Below the pieces are notes generated by a model. That model made no database searches. It worked only from the letters and a program-made list of their open reading frames with translations, and was not told the DNA's origin. A DNA stretch of 64,000 nucleotides from Streptomyces sp. NBC_00457 (lineage in GTDB: Bacteria; Actinomycetota; Actinomycetes; Streptomycetales; Streptomycetaceae): assembly GCF_036014015.1 (NCBI RefSeq), contig NZ_CP107905.1:4650001-4714000 (forward strand), in the 5' to 3' direction. Positions 43,117-51,031 of the stretch are shown here, piece by piece. How positions within the stretch are numbered: position 1 is the first letter of the stretch; each line of letters starts with the position of its first letter. The position numbers were made by a program, and so were the translations under genes.

Positions 43117-44346
43117 TTACTTGCCCGCGTCGGCCGCCTTCACCAGGGCGTCCTTCGTGACCGCGCCGACGTAGATCTTGCCGTCGTCCGTCATCAGGGC
43201 GTTGACCAGGCGGGTCTTGAAGACCGTGCCCTCGCCGAACTTGCCGGTCACCTTGTCGCCGAGGGAGTCGAGGAAGCCCCCGAACTCGCCGCCGACCTCG
43301 GAGCCGGAGGGCATGCCCTCGCCGCCGGTCTCGATGACGGCGATGGAGTTCCAGCCCTCGCCTATGATCTTCGGCTCGCCCTCGGGCGCCACCTTCTCGT
43401 CCGGAGCCTTGAAGTCCTCCGGGGCCCCGAAGTTGCCCGGAGCCCGGCCGTGCTCCCCGGCCGCGACGTCGCCCTCCTCCGTGACCTTCGCACCCTTGGG
43501 CGGGGTGAAGTCGAAGGTCGAGGCGGCCGGCTTGGCGAAGGTGACCTGGGTGAAGCCCGCGTCCACCACGGCGGAGCCGCCGCTCGCCGGGGTCAGCGTG
43601 AACTTCAGCGGCAGACCGGTCTTGGCGTCCACGCCTACGGTGATCGCACCGACCGTGGAGCCGGAGTCCTTCGGCTTGATGAGCAGCCGGTAGGCGTCCC
43701 GGCCCGCGATCTGCGCGGTGCCGTCGACGGTCACGGACGTCGTGTCGTCGACCGACTTCAGGGCCTCCTCGGCGAGCTCCTGGGGCGTGGCCGGGACGTC
43801 TTCCTTCGACTTCCCGTCCGCGCTTTCGGAGGCGGTGCCGTGGTAGACCTCGTTGGACGCGCTGTCGTAGCCCCAGACGTCCTTGCCGTTGTGGATCAGG
43901 CTGTACTCGGCGGCGTTCTGCAGCAGCGAGATTTTGTGCTTGTCCTCGCCGTCGGCGGCGACGCGCACGGTGTGCGTGCCGGACGCCAGCTCCATGAGCT
44001 TGGAGCTCGGGTCGGCGGACGAGCCCTCGCCCGACTGCGTCGCCCCGGACATCAGGCTGCTCTCCAGGCCGCCGAGGTCCGGCAGCCCCAGGTCCGTGCT
44101 GATCTTCACCGTGCCGGACAGCTGCTCCACGTCCGATGCGGCGATCTTCTCGATGAGTTGCTGCGCGCTGATCTTGGGCAGGTCGGGGTCGCCGGAGTCG
44201 GCGATCGCCGGGACGAGCCCGATGGTCGCCGCCGCCACGCCCACCACCGCGACGGGAACGACGTACCGCGCGGCCTTGCGGCGTCCGGCGCGAAGGTCGT
44301 CGACCTCGCCGGCGGTCGTGCTGTCGTCGGATTCGTACGGTGCCAT
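43117..44346 (-). CDS. Membrane-anchored LolA/RseB-fold lipoprotein carrier-like protein
   Basis: 408 aa from ATG at 44346 with AAGG 7 nt upstream; an 18-codon extension is rejected. A short cytoplasmic lead, then a single membrane helix at about 29-50 (VVPVAVVGVAAATIGLVPAIA), then an extracytoplasmic domain whose first part (SAQQLIEKIAASDVEQLSGTVKIS) and following beta-strand region match LolA/LppX/RseB folds that hold lipid or lipoprotein acyl chains. The C-terminal 100 residues have a Gly/Glu-rich loop and a repeat of the domain (FKTRLVNALMTDDGKIYVGAVTKD). Sits upstream of an ABC exporter on the same strand. Confidence 0.8.
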   Translation of the reverse strand: MAPYESDDSTTAGEVDDLRAGRRKAARYVVPVAVVGVAAATIGLVPAIADSGDPDLPKISAQQLIEKIAASDVEQLSGTVKISTDLGLPDLGGLESSLMSGATQSGEGSSADPSSKLMELASGTHTVRVAADGEDKHKISLLQNAAEYSLIHNGKDVWGYDSASNEVYHGTASESADGKSKEDVPATPQELAEEALKSVDDTTSVTVDGTAQIAGRDAYRLLIKPKDSGSTVGAITVGVDAKTGLPLKFTLTPASGGSAVVDAGFTQVTFAKPAASTFDFTPPKGAKVTEEGDVAAGEHGRAPGNFGAPEDFKAPDEKVAPEGEPKIIGEGWNSIAVIETGGEGMPSGSEVGGEFGGFLDSLGDKVTGKFGEGTVFKTRLVNALMTDDGKIYVGAVTKDALVKAADAGK

Positions 44347-44530
44347 GTGTGCCTTACCTCCGTCGTAGCGGCGGCTGTCGCTTGATCGCACTCGTCCCAC
44401 CCTGAGCCGCCATTCTCACCCGAATCGGTGAGGAGTGGTGTTTTCCGTGGTCTCCAGTTGACCAAATCCGCCCGAGGTATACGTCAACCTGCGGAGCCAA
44501 CTCCGCGTACTGCTGCGGTATGACGCGGAA

Positions 44531-44580
44531 GGGCGGCGCCTCCCCCGACCCGTAGGGGTCGTGCGGGGAAGACGCCGCCC
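44531..44580 (-). terminator. Terminator after the CHRD gene
   Basis: Outer 8-bp stem GGGCGGCG/CGCCGCCC (44531-44538, 44573-44580) with internal paired C/G blocks, 27 bp past the CHRD gene stop on the minus strand. Confidence 0.65.
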
Positions 44581-44606
44581 GTCGGAGTGGATCAGCGCCA
44601 CGTGGG

Positions 44607-45614
44607 TCAGCGCTGAATGAACACGTAGTCCGCCTGGTAGGGCACGCCCACGATGGCACCCGGCTCGCAGGAGCCGGCCGGGGCGACGCCGCCGACGGTG
44701 TTCAGCCGCAGGATCTCCGCGGTGTCGGCGAGGAGCCCGCGGTGCTTGCCGGACTGGGTGGCCTTGAGGTCCAGCTCCGGGATGTTCTTGTCGCCGTTGG
44801 GCGTCCTGCTGATGACCGATCCGGTGACGGCGCTGCGGTCGGGCGCGATCCACTGCGGCGTACCGGAGTTGGGCTCGACGAAGGAGTGCGCGATCGGTCC
44901 GGCCAGGAGGGCGCTGACGTCCCGTTGGGCGAAGGCGTACCCGCCGCCCTCGGCCGGCTTGCACTCGTAGATCTGCTTGCCCTTGAGGACGGATGCCTGG
45001 AAGTTGTCGAGCGCGTCGCGGAAATCGAACGCCGTGGTCACCTTGTGCAGCTGGCCGCGGACGGCTCCGCCCGGGAACTCGGCCGTGTGCAGGTTGGCGT
45101 AGAACGAACCCGGGTCGGACTTCAGCGAGTTGAGCAGGGCGGCGTCGTCGACCTTGACGGTGCCGGTGACGGTCTTGCCCTTGGCGCCCGCGAGCAGCTT
45201 GGTGAAGTCGACCTTGACGCCGCCGTTCGTGCCCTTGGCGCCCTGGTGGATGTGGAGCAGGGTCGGCTTGTCGGTGCCGCGCCACTTCACGGCGACGGAC
45301 ACCTTGTCGCCCTTCACCTTCACGAACTGGAGCGCGGCGCCGTCCTTGTCCCCGACGGCCGGACCGCCCGCCACGGGCACCTCGTTGGCGCCCCGCAGAC
45401 TGGCGGCGAGGATGGTCCCGCCCTTGCCGCCCGCCACGGTGCCGCTCTGGCTCACGATGCCTGCGCCTCCGGTGTGCCCCGCGTGGTCGGCGCGGTTGCC
45501 TCCGGCGGCGAAGGCAGGAATCACCGCGGCGGCGACACCACCGGCGGCGGCCACCGCGACAGCGGTGACGATCAGGCTCTTACGGCGCAGTGAGAACGTC
45601 GCATTCATGCCCAT
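44607..45614 (-). CDS. Secreted CHRD domain protein with DUF3455-like C-terminus
   Basis: 335 aa. Signal peptide about 1-37 (LRRKSLIVTAVAVAAAGGVAAAVIPAFA). A CHRD domain at about 68-195 (ANEVPVAG..., LLHIHQGAKGTNGGVKVDF, NLHTAEFPGGAVRGQL), then a DUF3455-like domain to the end (DFQASVLKGKQIYECK type start, EILRLNTVGGVAPAGSCEPG). CHRD domains occur in secreted proteins of many bacteria with unknown biochemical role. ATG at 45614; a second ATG two codons later is equally usable. A 9-bp inverted repeat lies 25 bp upstream in the leader. Single gene with its own terminator. Confidence 0.87.
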   Translation of the reverse strand: MGMNATFSLRRKSLIVTAVAVAAAGGVAAAVIPAFAAGGNRADHAGHTGGAGIVSQSGTVAGGKGGTILAASLRGANEVPVAGGPAVGDKDGAALQFVKVKGDKVSVAVKWRGTDKPTLLHIHQGAKGTNGGVKVDFTKLLAGAKGKTVTGTVKVDDAALLNSLKSDPGSFYANLHTAEFPGGAVRGQLHKVTTAFDFRDALDNFQASVLKGKQIYECKPAEGGGYAFAQRDVSALLAGPIAHSFVEPNSGTPQWIAPDRSAVTGSVISRTPNGDKNIPELDLKATQSGKHRGLLADTAEILRLNTVGGVAPAGSCEPGAIVGVPYQADYVFIQR

Positions 45615-45638
45615 GATTCTTTTGTCTCCCCGTATTGC

Positions 45639-45661
45639 AGCTGACGCCCCCTGCGTCAGCT
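45639..45661. promoter_or_regulatory. Inverted repeat in the CHRD gene leader
   Basis: Perfect arms AGCTGACGC and GCGTCAGCT separated by five bases. It could be an operator or a leader hairpin for the CHRD gene (start 45614) or act at the end of nearby transcripts. The upstream gene is convergent to neither side, so an operator or leader role seems more likely. Confidence 0.5.
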
Positions 45662-45754
45662 TCTGGGCATGAATACGGAAGCGATCTCAGTCTGGACTCA
45701 GTCCAGCAGTGTGACCTGCGTCACGCCGCAAGTCCCCGCTGCTCAGCGCCGGAA

Positions 45755-46765
45755 TCAACCCGCCCGATGCACCACGGCGTCGCACAACTCCAGCAGCGCC
45801 GCCTTCGCATCGCACTCCGGCAACGGAGCCAGCGCGGCCCGCGCGTCCTCCGCATACCGCACCGTGTCCCGCCGCGCCTGCTCCAGCGCGGGATGCCCGC
45901 GCAGGCCCGCGAGCGCCTCTGCGAGCCGCGCGTCGTCACTCAGGTCGGAGTCCAGCAGCTCGCACAGCGCGACGTCGTCGGCCAGCCCCAGGCGGGCCGC
46001 CCGCTCCCGCAGCCTCAGCACCGGAAGTGTCGGAATCCCCTCGCGCAGATCGGTCCCCGGCGTCTTCCCGGACTCGTGCGAGTCGGAGGCGATGTCCAGT
46101 ACGTCGTCGGCGAGCTGGAAGGCGACCCCGAGCCGCTCCCCGTACTGCGTCAGCACGTCGATCATCGTCTCGTCGGCGCCCGACATCATCGCCCCGAACC
46201 GGCACGACACCGCGACCAGCGACCCGGTCTTCCCGCTCAGCACATCCAAGTAGTGCTCGACCGGATCCCGGCCGTCCGTCGGGCCGGCCGTCTCCAGGAT
46301 CTGTCCGGTCACCAGCCGCTCGAACGCCTCCGCCTGCACCCGCACCGCCTCCGGACCGAGATCGGCGAGGGTGTGCGAGGCGCGCGCGAAGAGGAAGTCA
46401 CCGGTGAGCACGGCGACCGAGTTGCCCCAGCGGACGTTCGCGCTGGGCACCCCTCGTCGTACGGCCGCCTCGTCCATCACGTCGTCGTGGTACAGCGTCG
46501 CGAGGTGCGTCAGCTCGACGACCACGGCGGACGGCACGACCCCCGGTGCGTACGGGTCCCCGAACTGCGCGGAGAGCATCACGAGCAGTGGCCGGAAGCG
46601 CTTGCCGCCGGCCCGCACCAGATGCTGCGCGGCCTCGGTGATGAACGGGACCTCACTCTTGGTGGCTTCGAGCAACCCTTCCTCGACAGCCGCCAATCCG
46701 GCCTGGACATCGGCTTCCAGAGCCTGGTCCCGCACGCTCAGCCCGAACGGCCCGACGACGGTCAC
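45755..46765 (-). CDS. Long-chain polyprenyl diphosphate synthase
   Basis: 336 aa trans-prenyltransferase. First aspartate motif DDVMD at 94-98 and second DDVLD at 220-224; the residue four and five positions before the first motif are small/aromatic (ATLYH), which suits long products. It condenses isopentenyl diphosphate units onto an allylic starter to make the isoprenoid side chain, most likely for menaquinone, the respiratory quinone of Streptomyces. Its position between two complex I clusters agrees with that role. ATG or GTG at 46765 (sequence reads GTG-ACC). Chain length cannot be fixed from sequence. Confidence 0.92.
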   Translation of the reverse strand: MTVVGPFGLSVRDQALEADVQAGLAAVEEGLLEATKSEVPFITEAAQHLVRAGGKRFRPLLVMLSAQFGDPYAPGVVPSAVVVELTHLATLYHDDVMDEAAVRRGVPSANVRWGNSVAVLTGDFLFARASHTLADLGPEAVRVQAEAFERLVTGQILETAGPTDGRDPVEHYLDVLSGKTGSLVAVSCRFGAMMSGADETMIDVLTQYGERLGVAFQLADDVLDIASDSHESGKTPGTDLREGIPTLPVLRLRERAARLGLADDVALCELLDSDLSDDARLAEALAGLRGHPALEQARRDTVRYAEDARAALAPLPECDAKAALLELCDAVVHRAG

Positions 46766-46855
46766 GAGGGGTCTCCTGTCTGCTGGTGTCCACTGGCGTT
46801 TACACGGTTTGTCGATAGGTCGCTGCCATCACTCAAGTCAGCGTATCCGGTCACC

Positions 46856-46927
46856 TTTCGATCACCGATGCCCACCCACCCGTGCACCACGGGCGGTATC
46901 GGATCACGACCGGTATGTTTTCGATCA
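46856..46927. promoter_or_regulatory. Repeated 9-mer in the polyprenyl synthase/CocE divergent promoter region
   Basis: TTTCGATCA occurs at 46856-46864 and again at 46919-46927, 63 bp apart (six helical turns). The region 46912-46965 is unusually AT-rich for this genome and should contain the promoter for the hydrolase gene, with a GATATCTATC -10-like element near 46941. Confidence 0.45.
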
Positions 46928-46979
46928 TCTGAAAAGAATGGATATCTATCGACTTACCCGGAAGTAGGGAGGTGTGTCC

Positions 46980-48968
46980 ATGAACATCCGCACGTCCTTC
47001 CCCTACGAGACGACTCACGAGGACCTCCGTATCCCTCTGTCGGACGGGACCCTGCTCTACGCGCGCGTGTGGCGCCCGCTCACCGACGAGCCCGTGCCGG
47101 CGCTCCTCGAATACCTCCCGTACCGCCTGACCGACTGGACCGCCCCGCGCGACTTCCAGCGCCACCCCTGGTACGCGGGCCACGGCTACGCCTCCGTCCG
47201 GGTCGACGTGCGCGGGCACGGCAACAGTGAAGGCGTGCCGGGCGACGAGTACGCGGTGACGGAGCTGGCAGATGGCGTGGAGGTGGTCAACTGGCTGGCG
47301 GCGCAGCCCTGGTGCGACGGCAAGGTGGGCATGTTCGGCATCTCCTGGGGCGGCTCCAACTCCCTCCAGATCGCGGCCCTCGCGCCCGAGCCGCTCAAGG
47401 CGATCGTGACCGTCTGCGCGACGGACGATCGCTATGACAACGACGTGCACTACGTGGGAGGTTCCGTCCTCGCAGTGGACATGCACGCCCGGGCCGCCAC
47501 CCTGCTCGCCTTCGCCTCTCGGCCGCCCGATCCGCGGTACGCCGGCGAGGCCTGGCGCGAGATGTGGGTCGAGCGCCTGGAGGCTGTCCAGCCGCTCATC
47601 CACACCTGGCTCACCCACCAGACCCGAGACCGGTACTGGCGCCACGGCAGCGTCTGCGAGGACTACGGCGCGATCAAGGCGGCCGTCCTCGCGGTGGGCG
47701 GCTGGCACGACCCGTACCGCGACACCGTGCTGCGGCTCGTCGAGCACCTCCCGCCCGATCGCGTACGAGGACTGATCGGCCCCTGGTCGCACCAGTACCC
47801 CGATCGCGGCCTGCCACCCGGCCCGGCGATCGGCTTCCTCCAGGAGACGCTGCACTGGTGGGACCACTGGCTCAAGGGCAAGGGGGAACTCCCCGAGCCC
47901 CTGCTGCGCGCCTACGTCACCGACTCCCACCACCCCGCCACGGTGTACGGCACCCTGCCCGGCCGCTGGGTCGGCGAGCCCGCGTGGCCCTCCCCTAACG
48001 TGACGACAGTGACGTACGCCTGTCAGGGCGCCCCCGTCCTCGTACGGTCGCCGATGCACACCGGGGTCGACGCCGGCCGCTTCCTTCCCATCGGCAACGA
48101 CGCCGACCTGCCGCCGGACCAGCGGGAGGAGGACGCGCGGTCGGTGTGCTTCGAGTTTCCGGTGGCCGAGGAGACGTGGGTGCTGGGGCGGGCGCGGGTG
48201 GGGCTGCGGGTGACTGCTCAGGCGCCGCGGGGGCAGATCGTGGCGAGGGTGTGTGACGTAGCGCCGGACGGCTCGTCGACCCTGGTCACGCGTGGAGCGC
48301 TGAACCTCTCGGCACGAGCGGGCCGCGACCGGACCGTGTCGTGGACGCCGGGCACCACCGAAGAGGTGACCTTCGAGCTGAATGCCATCGGCCATGTCTT
48401 CCCGCCCGGCCACCGCATCCGGCTCGCCGTCTCCTCCGCGTACTGGCCGTGGATCTGGCCGCAGCCCGAGTCCGCGGCGGGCTTCACCCTGGACCCGGCG
48501 GGCTGCTTCCTCGAACTGCCCGTACGGAAGCGCGAATTCGACTGGAATATCCGTTTCGAGGAGCCCGAGCAGGCCGAGCCGCTGGGCGTCAACTTCCCCG
48601 CCACGCTCGACGAGCCGCGCCCCGAGCGCCTGGTGGTGCGGGACGTCACGAGCGGCGTGTGGCGCCTTGAGGTCGACCCGAGGTACGGCGGCACGCGCGT
48701 CCACCCCGACGGGCTGGAGTGCACCGAGGACGCGCTGGAGACGTACGCGATCGACGAGGCGGATCCGCTGTCGGCCCGCACCCGCTCGGACTGGTCGATC
48801 CGGCTGCACCGCCCGGAACAGGGCTGGGACACCACGGTCCGCACCCGATCGGAGATCAGCTGCGACGGGGACCACTTCACCACCTCCGACGAGGTGATCT
48901 GCACGGAGGGCGGCCAGGTGGTCTTCCATCGGACCTGGGAGAAGCGCATCCCGCGAACGGCCGGTTAA
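46980..48968 (+). CDS. CocE/NonD family serine hydrolase (X-Pro dipeptidyl-peptidase S15 type)
   Basis: 662 aa from ATG at 46980 with GGAGG 7 nt upstream; an in-frame GTG six bases earlier lies too close to that site. Alpha/beta hydrolase domain with nucleophile S122 in GISWGG; a catalytic aspartate and histidine are expected in WHDPYRD and IGPWSHQYPDR. The C-terminal jelly-roll domain (from about residue 340 to 540) is typical of cocaine esterase and X-Pro peptidases. It has no signal peptide, so it acts in the cytoplasm. It hydrolyses an ester or peptide of unknown identity. Extra 110-residue C-terminal domain beyond CocE length. Confidence 0.88.
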   Translation: MNIRTSFPYETTHEDLRIPLSDGTLLYARVWRPLTDEPVPALLEYLPYRLTDWTAPRDFQRHPWYAGHGYASVRVDVRGHGNSEGVPGDEYAVTELADGVEVVNWLAAQPWCDGKVGMFGISWGGSNSLQIAALAPEPLKAIVTVCATDDRYDNDVHYVGGSVLAVDMHARAATLLAFASRPPDPRYAGEAWREMWVERLEAVQPLIHTWLTHQTRDRYWRHGSVCEDYGAIKAAVLAVGGWHDPYRDTVLRLVEHLPPDRVRGLIGPWSHQYPDRGLPPGPAIGFLQETLHWWDHWLKGKGELPEPLLRAYVTDSHHPATVYGTLPGRWVGEPAWPSPNVTTVTYACQGAPVLVRSPMHTGVDAGRFLPIGNDADLPPDQREEDARSVCFEFPVAEETWVLGRARVGLRVTAQAPRGQIVARVCDVAPDGSSTLVTRGALNLSARAGRDRTVSWTPGTTEEVTFELNAIGHVFPPGHRIRLAVSSAYWPWIWPQPESAAGFTLDPAGCFLELPVRKREFDWNIRFEEPEQAEPLGVNFPATLDEPRPERLVVRDVTSGVWRLEVDPRYGGTRVHPDGLECTEDALETYAIDEADPLSARTRSDWSIRLHRPEQGWDTTVRTRSEISCDGDHFTTSDEVICTEGGQVVFHRTWEKRIPRTAG

Positions 48969-49017
48969 TAAAGCCCTCTTGAGCTGATTGCCCGTTTTGC
49001 CGCGCTTGCGATCACGC

Positions 49018-49031
49018 GTGATGTGACTCAC
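49018..49031. promoter_or_regulatory. Crp-like site upstream of the riboswitch
   Basis: GTGATGTGACTCAC has GTG and CAC arms at the spacing of the Streptomyces Crp motif (GTG, six bases, G, any base, CAC) with one mismatch at the G. It partly overlaps the palindrome ATCACGCGTGAT (49011-49022). Cell-wall hydrolase genes controlled by c-di-AMP riboswitches in Streptomyces are also Crp targets, which supports but does not prove the call. Confidence 0.4.
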
Positions 49032-49216
49032 GTCCCGGCCTGCACAGAAAACACACAGGCACCCGTCGATCCGCCTTCCGTCATGGCGAGTTGGGCTTGG
49101 CGAGTGCAAAGGATCAAGCGGCACATTCGCCGCACACCAAGGTCAATAGGTGCGATGTGTGAATCCGGTACTTGTTTCGGACATGTGCTCTCGCATACGT
49201 TCCCGGCCTGTCGGGC

Positions 49217-49404
49217 GGACGCCGAATCCTGCCACCGCCCGAACGACCCATTGACCGACTCACCGCACGGCAGGAGCGGGGGACCCAGGTAAGCCGCCGG
49301 ACCGGACACCGCACCGGGACGGCTCGGGGTGAAGCCATGCCCAGCACGAGGGTGTGGCCGGGCACCTCCCAGCCCGAACCCGACAGCTCACCTCGCAGGC
49401 GCCG
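49217..49404 (+). ncRNA. c-di-AMP riboswitch (ydaO-yuaA class)
   Basis: The leader of the lytic transglycosylase gene contains the conserved blocks of this class in order and at normal spacing: CCGAATCCTGCC (49222-49233), AGCGGGGGACCCA (49275-49287), GGGGTGAA (49326-49333) and CCGACAGCTCACCTCGCAGG (49379-49399, block begins CCGAACCCGACAG). In Streptomyces these elements lie upstream of resuscitation-promoting factor and other cell-wall lytic genes and lower expression when cyclic di-AMP is high. The start codon at 49420 follows about 15 nt after the last block. Confidence 0.9.
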
Positions 49405-49419
49405 GAGAGGAACTTCGCC

Positions 49420-49902
49420 ATGGCTGCAGCCGGTAAGCACCGCCGAACCAGAACCGCTCGCATCACCCGCGCCATCGCCGTCGCCGGCACCGGCGTCGCC
49501 GTCCTCGCGCTGCCGGTCATCGGCGCGACCAGCGCCTCGGCGGCCACCCCGACCGTGGCCACCGCCACCTCGCTGGGCTACTCAGACACCCTCGACGGCT
49601 GGATCCGGGCGTCCCTCCAGGTGATGGCGCAGAACGGCATCCCCGGGTCGTACGACGGCATCTACCGCAACATCATGCGGGAGTCCTCGGGCAACCCGGC
49701 CGCCATCAACAACTGGGACTCCAACGCCGCCGCGGGCACCCCGTCGAAGGGCCTCCTCCAGGTCATCGACCCGACCTTCCAGGCGTACCACGTGGCCGGC
49801 ACCAAGTTCGACCCGTACGACCCGGTCGCGAACATCACCGCCGCCTGCAACTACGCGTTCCAGCGGTACGGCTCGATCGACAACGTCTTCGGCGCGTACT
49901 GA
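49420..49902 (+). CDS. Secreted lytic transglycosylase (SLT domain)
   Basis: 160 aa from ATG at 49420, with GGAGAGG 10 nt upstream. Signal peptide about 1-41 ending ATSASA. The mature part is a minimal SLT goose-lysozyme-like domain with catalytic E88 in NIMRESSGNPAAINNWDSNAAAGTPSKGLLQVI, of the type grouped with resuscitation-promoting and cell-wall lytic proteins in Streptomyces. It cleaves peptidoglycan glycan strands, probably during germination or growth restart. Controlled by the c-di-AMP riboswitch in front of it. Confidence 0.93.
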   Translation: MAAAGKHRRTRTARITRAIAVAGTGVAVLALPVIGATSASAATPTVATATSLGYSDTLDGWIRASLQVMAQNGIPGSYDGIYRNIMRESSGNPAAINNWDSNAAAGTPSKGLLQVIDPTFQAYHVAGTKFDPYDPVANITAACNYAFQRYGSIDNVFGAY

Positions 49903-49905
49903 GAA

Positions 49906-50733
49906 CTACCCCGTCGGGAAGAGACGTTCCGGGAAGAGACGTTCGAGGACGACGGCGATGCCGTCGTCCTCGTTCGACAAGGTGATCTCGTCGGCCACCG
50001 CCTTGAGTTCGGGATGGGCGTTGGCCATGGCGACGCCGTGCGCCGCCCAGTCGAACATGGGGATGTCGTTGGGCATGTCCCCGAAGGCGATGGTCTGCCC
50101 CGGTCCCAGCCCCAGATGCTCGGCGGCCAGCGCGAGACCGGTCGCCTTGGTCACTCCGATTGGCTGGAGTTCGACGGTCCCGGGTCCCGACATGGTGACC
50201 GTCGCGAGGGAACCCACCACCGCGCGCGCCGTCGCCGCCAACTCGTCGTCGGACAGGGCGGGATGACGCAGCAGCACCTTGCTGATGGGCGCGCACCACA
50301 GGTCGTCGCGGCGCCCCACGCGTACGGCGGGCAAGGTCGGGTGCGGCATCAGATACCCCGGTTCGATGAGCGTGAGCCCGTCGACGCCGTCCTGGTCGAC
50401 GGCGGCGTACACCTGCCCGATCTCCGCCTCGATCTTGCCGAGCGCTGTCTCGGCCAGCTCCCGGTCCAGCGTGACGGACCACAGCAGACGGTCCGCGCCG
50501 GCGTCGTACACCTGCGCGCCCTGTCCGCACACCGCGAGCCCCCCGCTGCCGAGGATGTCGAGCAACGGCCGCACCCTCGGGGCCGGCCGCCCCGTCACCA
50601 CCAGGTGCCGGGCGCCGAACGCCGTCACCTGCGCAAGCGCGGCGAGCGACCGGTCGGAGAGCGTGTCGTCGCCCCGGAGCAGGGTGCCGTCCAGGTCAGT
50701 GGCGATGAGTGAATATGCGATGGGTGCGGCCAT
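49906..50733 (-). CDS. HAD superfamily hydrolase (Cof type)
   Basis: 275 aa. Catalytic motif D13-L-D15-G-T17, then a Cof-type (class IIB) cap domain in the middle and the late motif FGDMPNDIPMF carrying the metal aspartates. It dephosphorylates small phosphorylated metabolites such as flavin mononucleotide or sugar phosphates; the exact substrate is unknown. The C-terminus carries a 15-nt tandem duplication (49915-49944) coding for two copies of a five-residue unit ERLFP. A 13-bp inverted repeat lies inside the coding region at 49944-49972. A TATTCT element ends 6 nt before the ATG, so the message may be leaderless. Confidence 0.9.
   Translation of the reverse strand: MAAPIAYSLIATDLDGTLLRGDDTLSDRSLAALAQVTAFGARHLVVTGRPAPRVRPLLDILGSGGLAVCGQGAQVYDAGADRLLWSVTLDRELAETALGKIEAEIGQVYAAVDQDGVDGLTLIEPGYLMPHPTLPAVRVGRRDDLWCAPISKVLLRHPALSDDELAATARAVVGSLATVTMSGPGTVELQPIGVTKATGLALAAEHLGLGPGQTIAFGDMPNDIPMFDWAAHGVAMANAHPELKAVADEITLSNEDDGIAVVLERLFPERLFPTG
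49915..49944. repeat. 15-bp tandem duplication in the HAD gene 3' end
   Basis: CGGGAAGAGACGTTC occurs at 49915-49929 and 49930-49944. In frame it repeats five residues at the C-terminus. One copy may be a recent duplication. Confidence 0.85.
49944..49972. repeat. 13-bp inverted repeat inside the HAD coding region
   Basis: CGAGGACGACGGC (49944-49956) and GCCGTCGTCCTCG (49960-49972) are perfectly paired around GAT. It overlaps the second tandem unit and lies about 40 bp before the gene end on the coding strand, where a terminator-like hairpin could act. Confidence 0.7.
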
Positions 50734-51031
50734 GATCAGAGAATACGGACAGAAAGCCCGACCGACTCGACGCGAACAGGACGCCTCCTACGGCGACTTG
50801 GGCCGCAGAGCCCCCGTTTCACTCCCTCGGGACACCCACGGACCGGCTGACACCGTGACGCCGTGACGTCTCGTTCCCACAGGCTCCTCCCGGAGGCCCC
50901 CACCGCCGTCCGGATCGGCTTCGGTGACGTCGCTGACCTGCGGCTGCCGCACCAGGCCTCGCCCCCGTAACGTGTGCCGCGACCACATGACACACCTGGC
51001 ATACGGACCGCACGAGAGCGAGGCAGCACCC

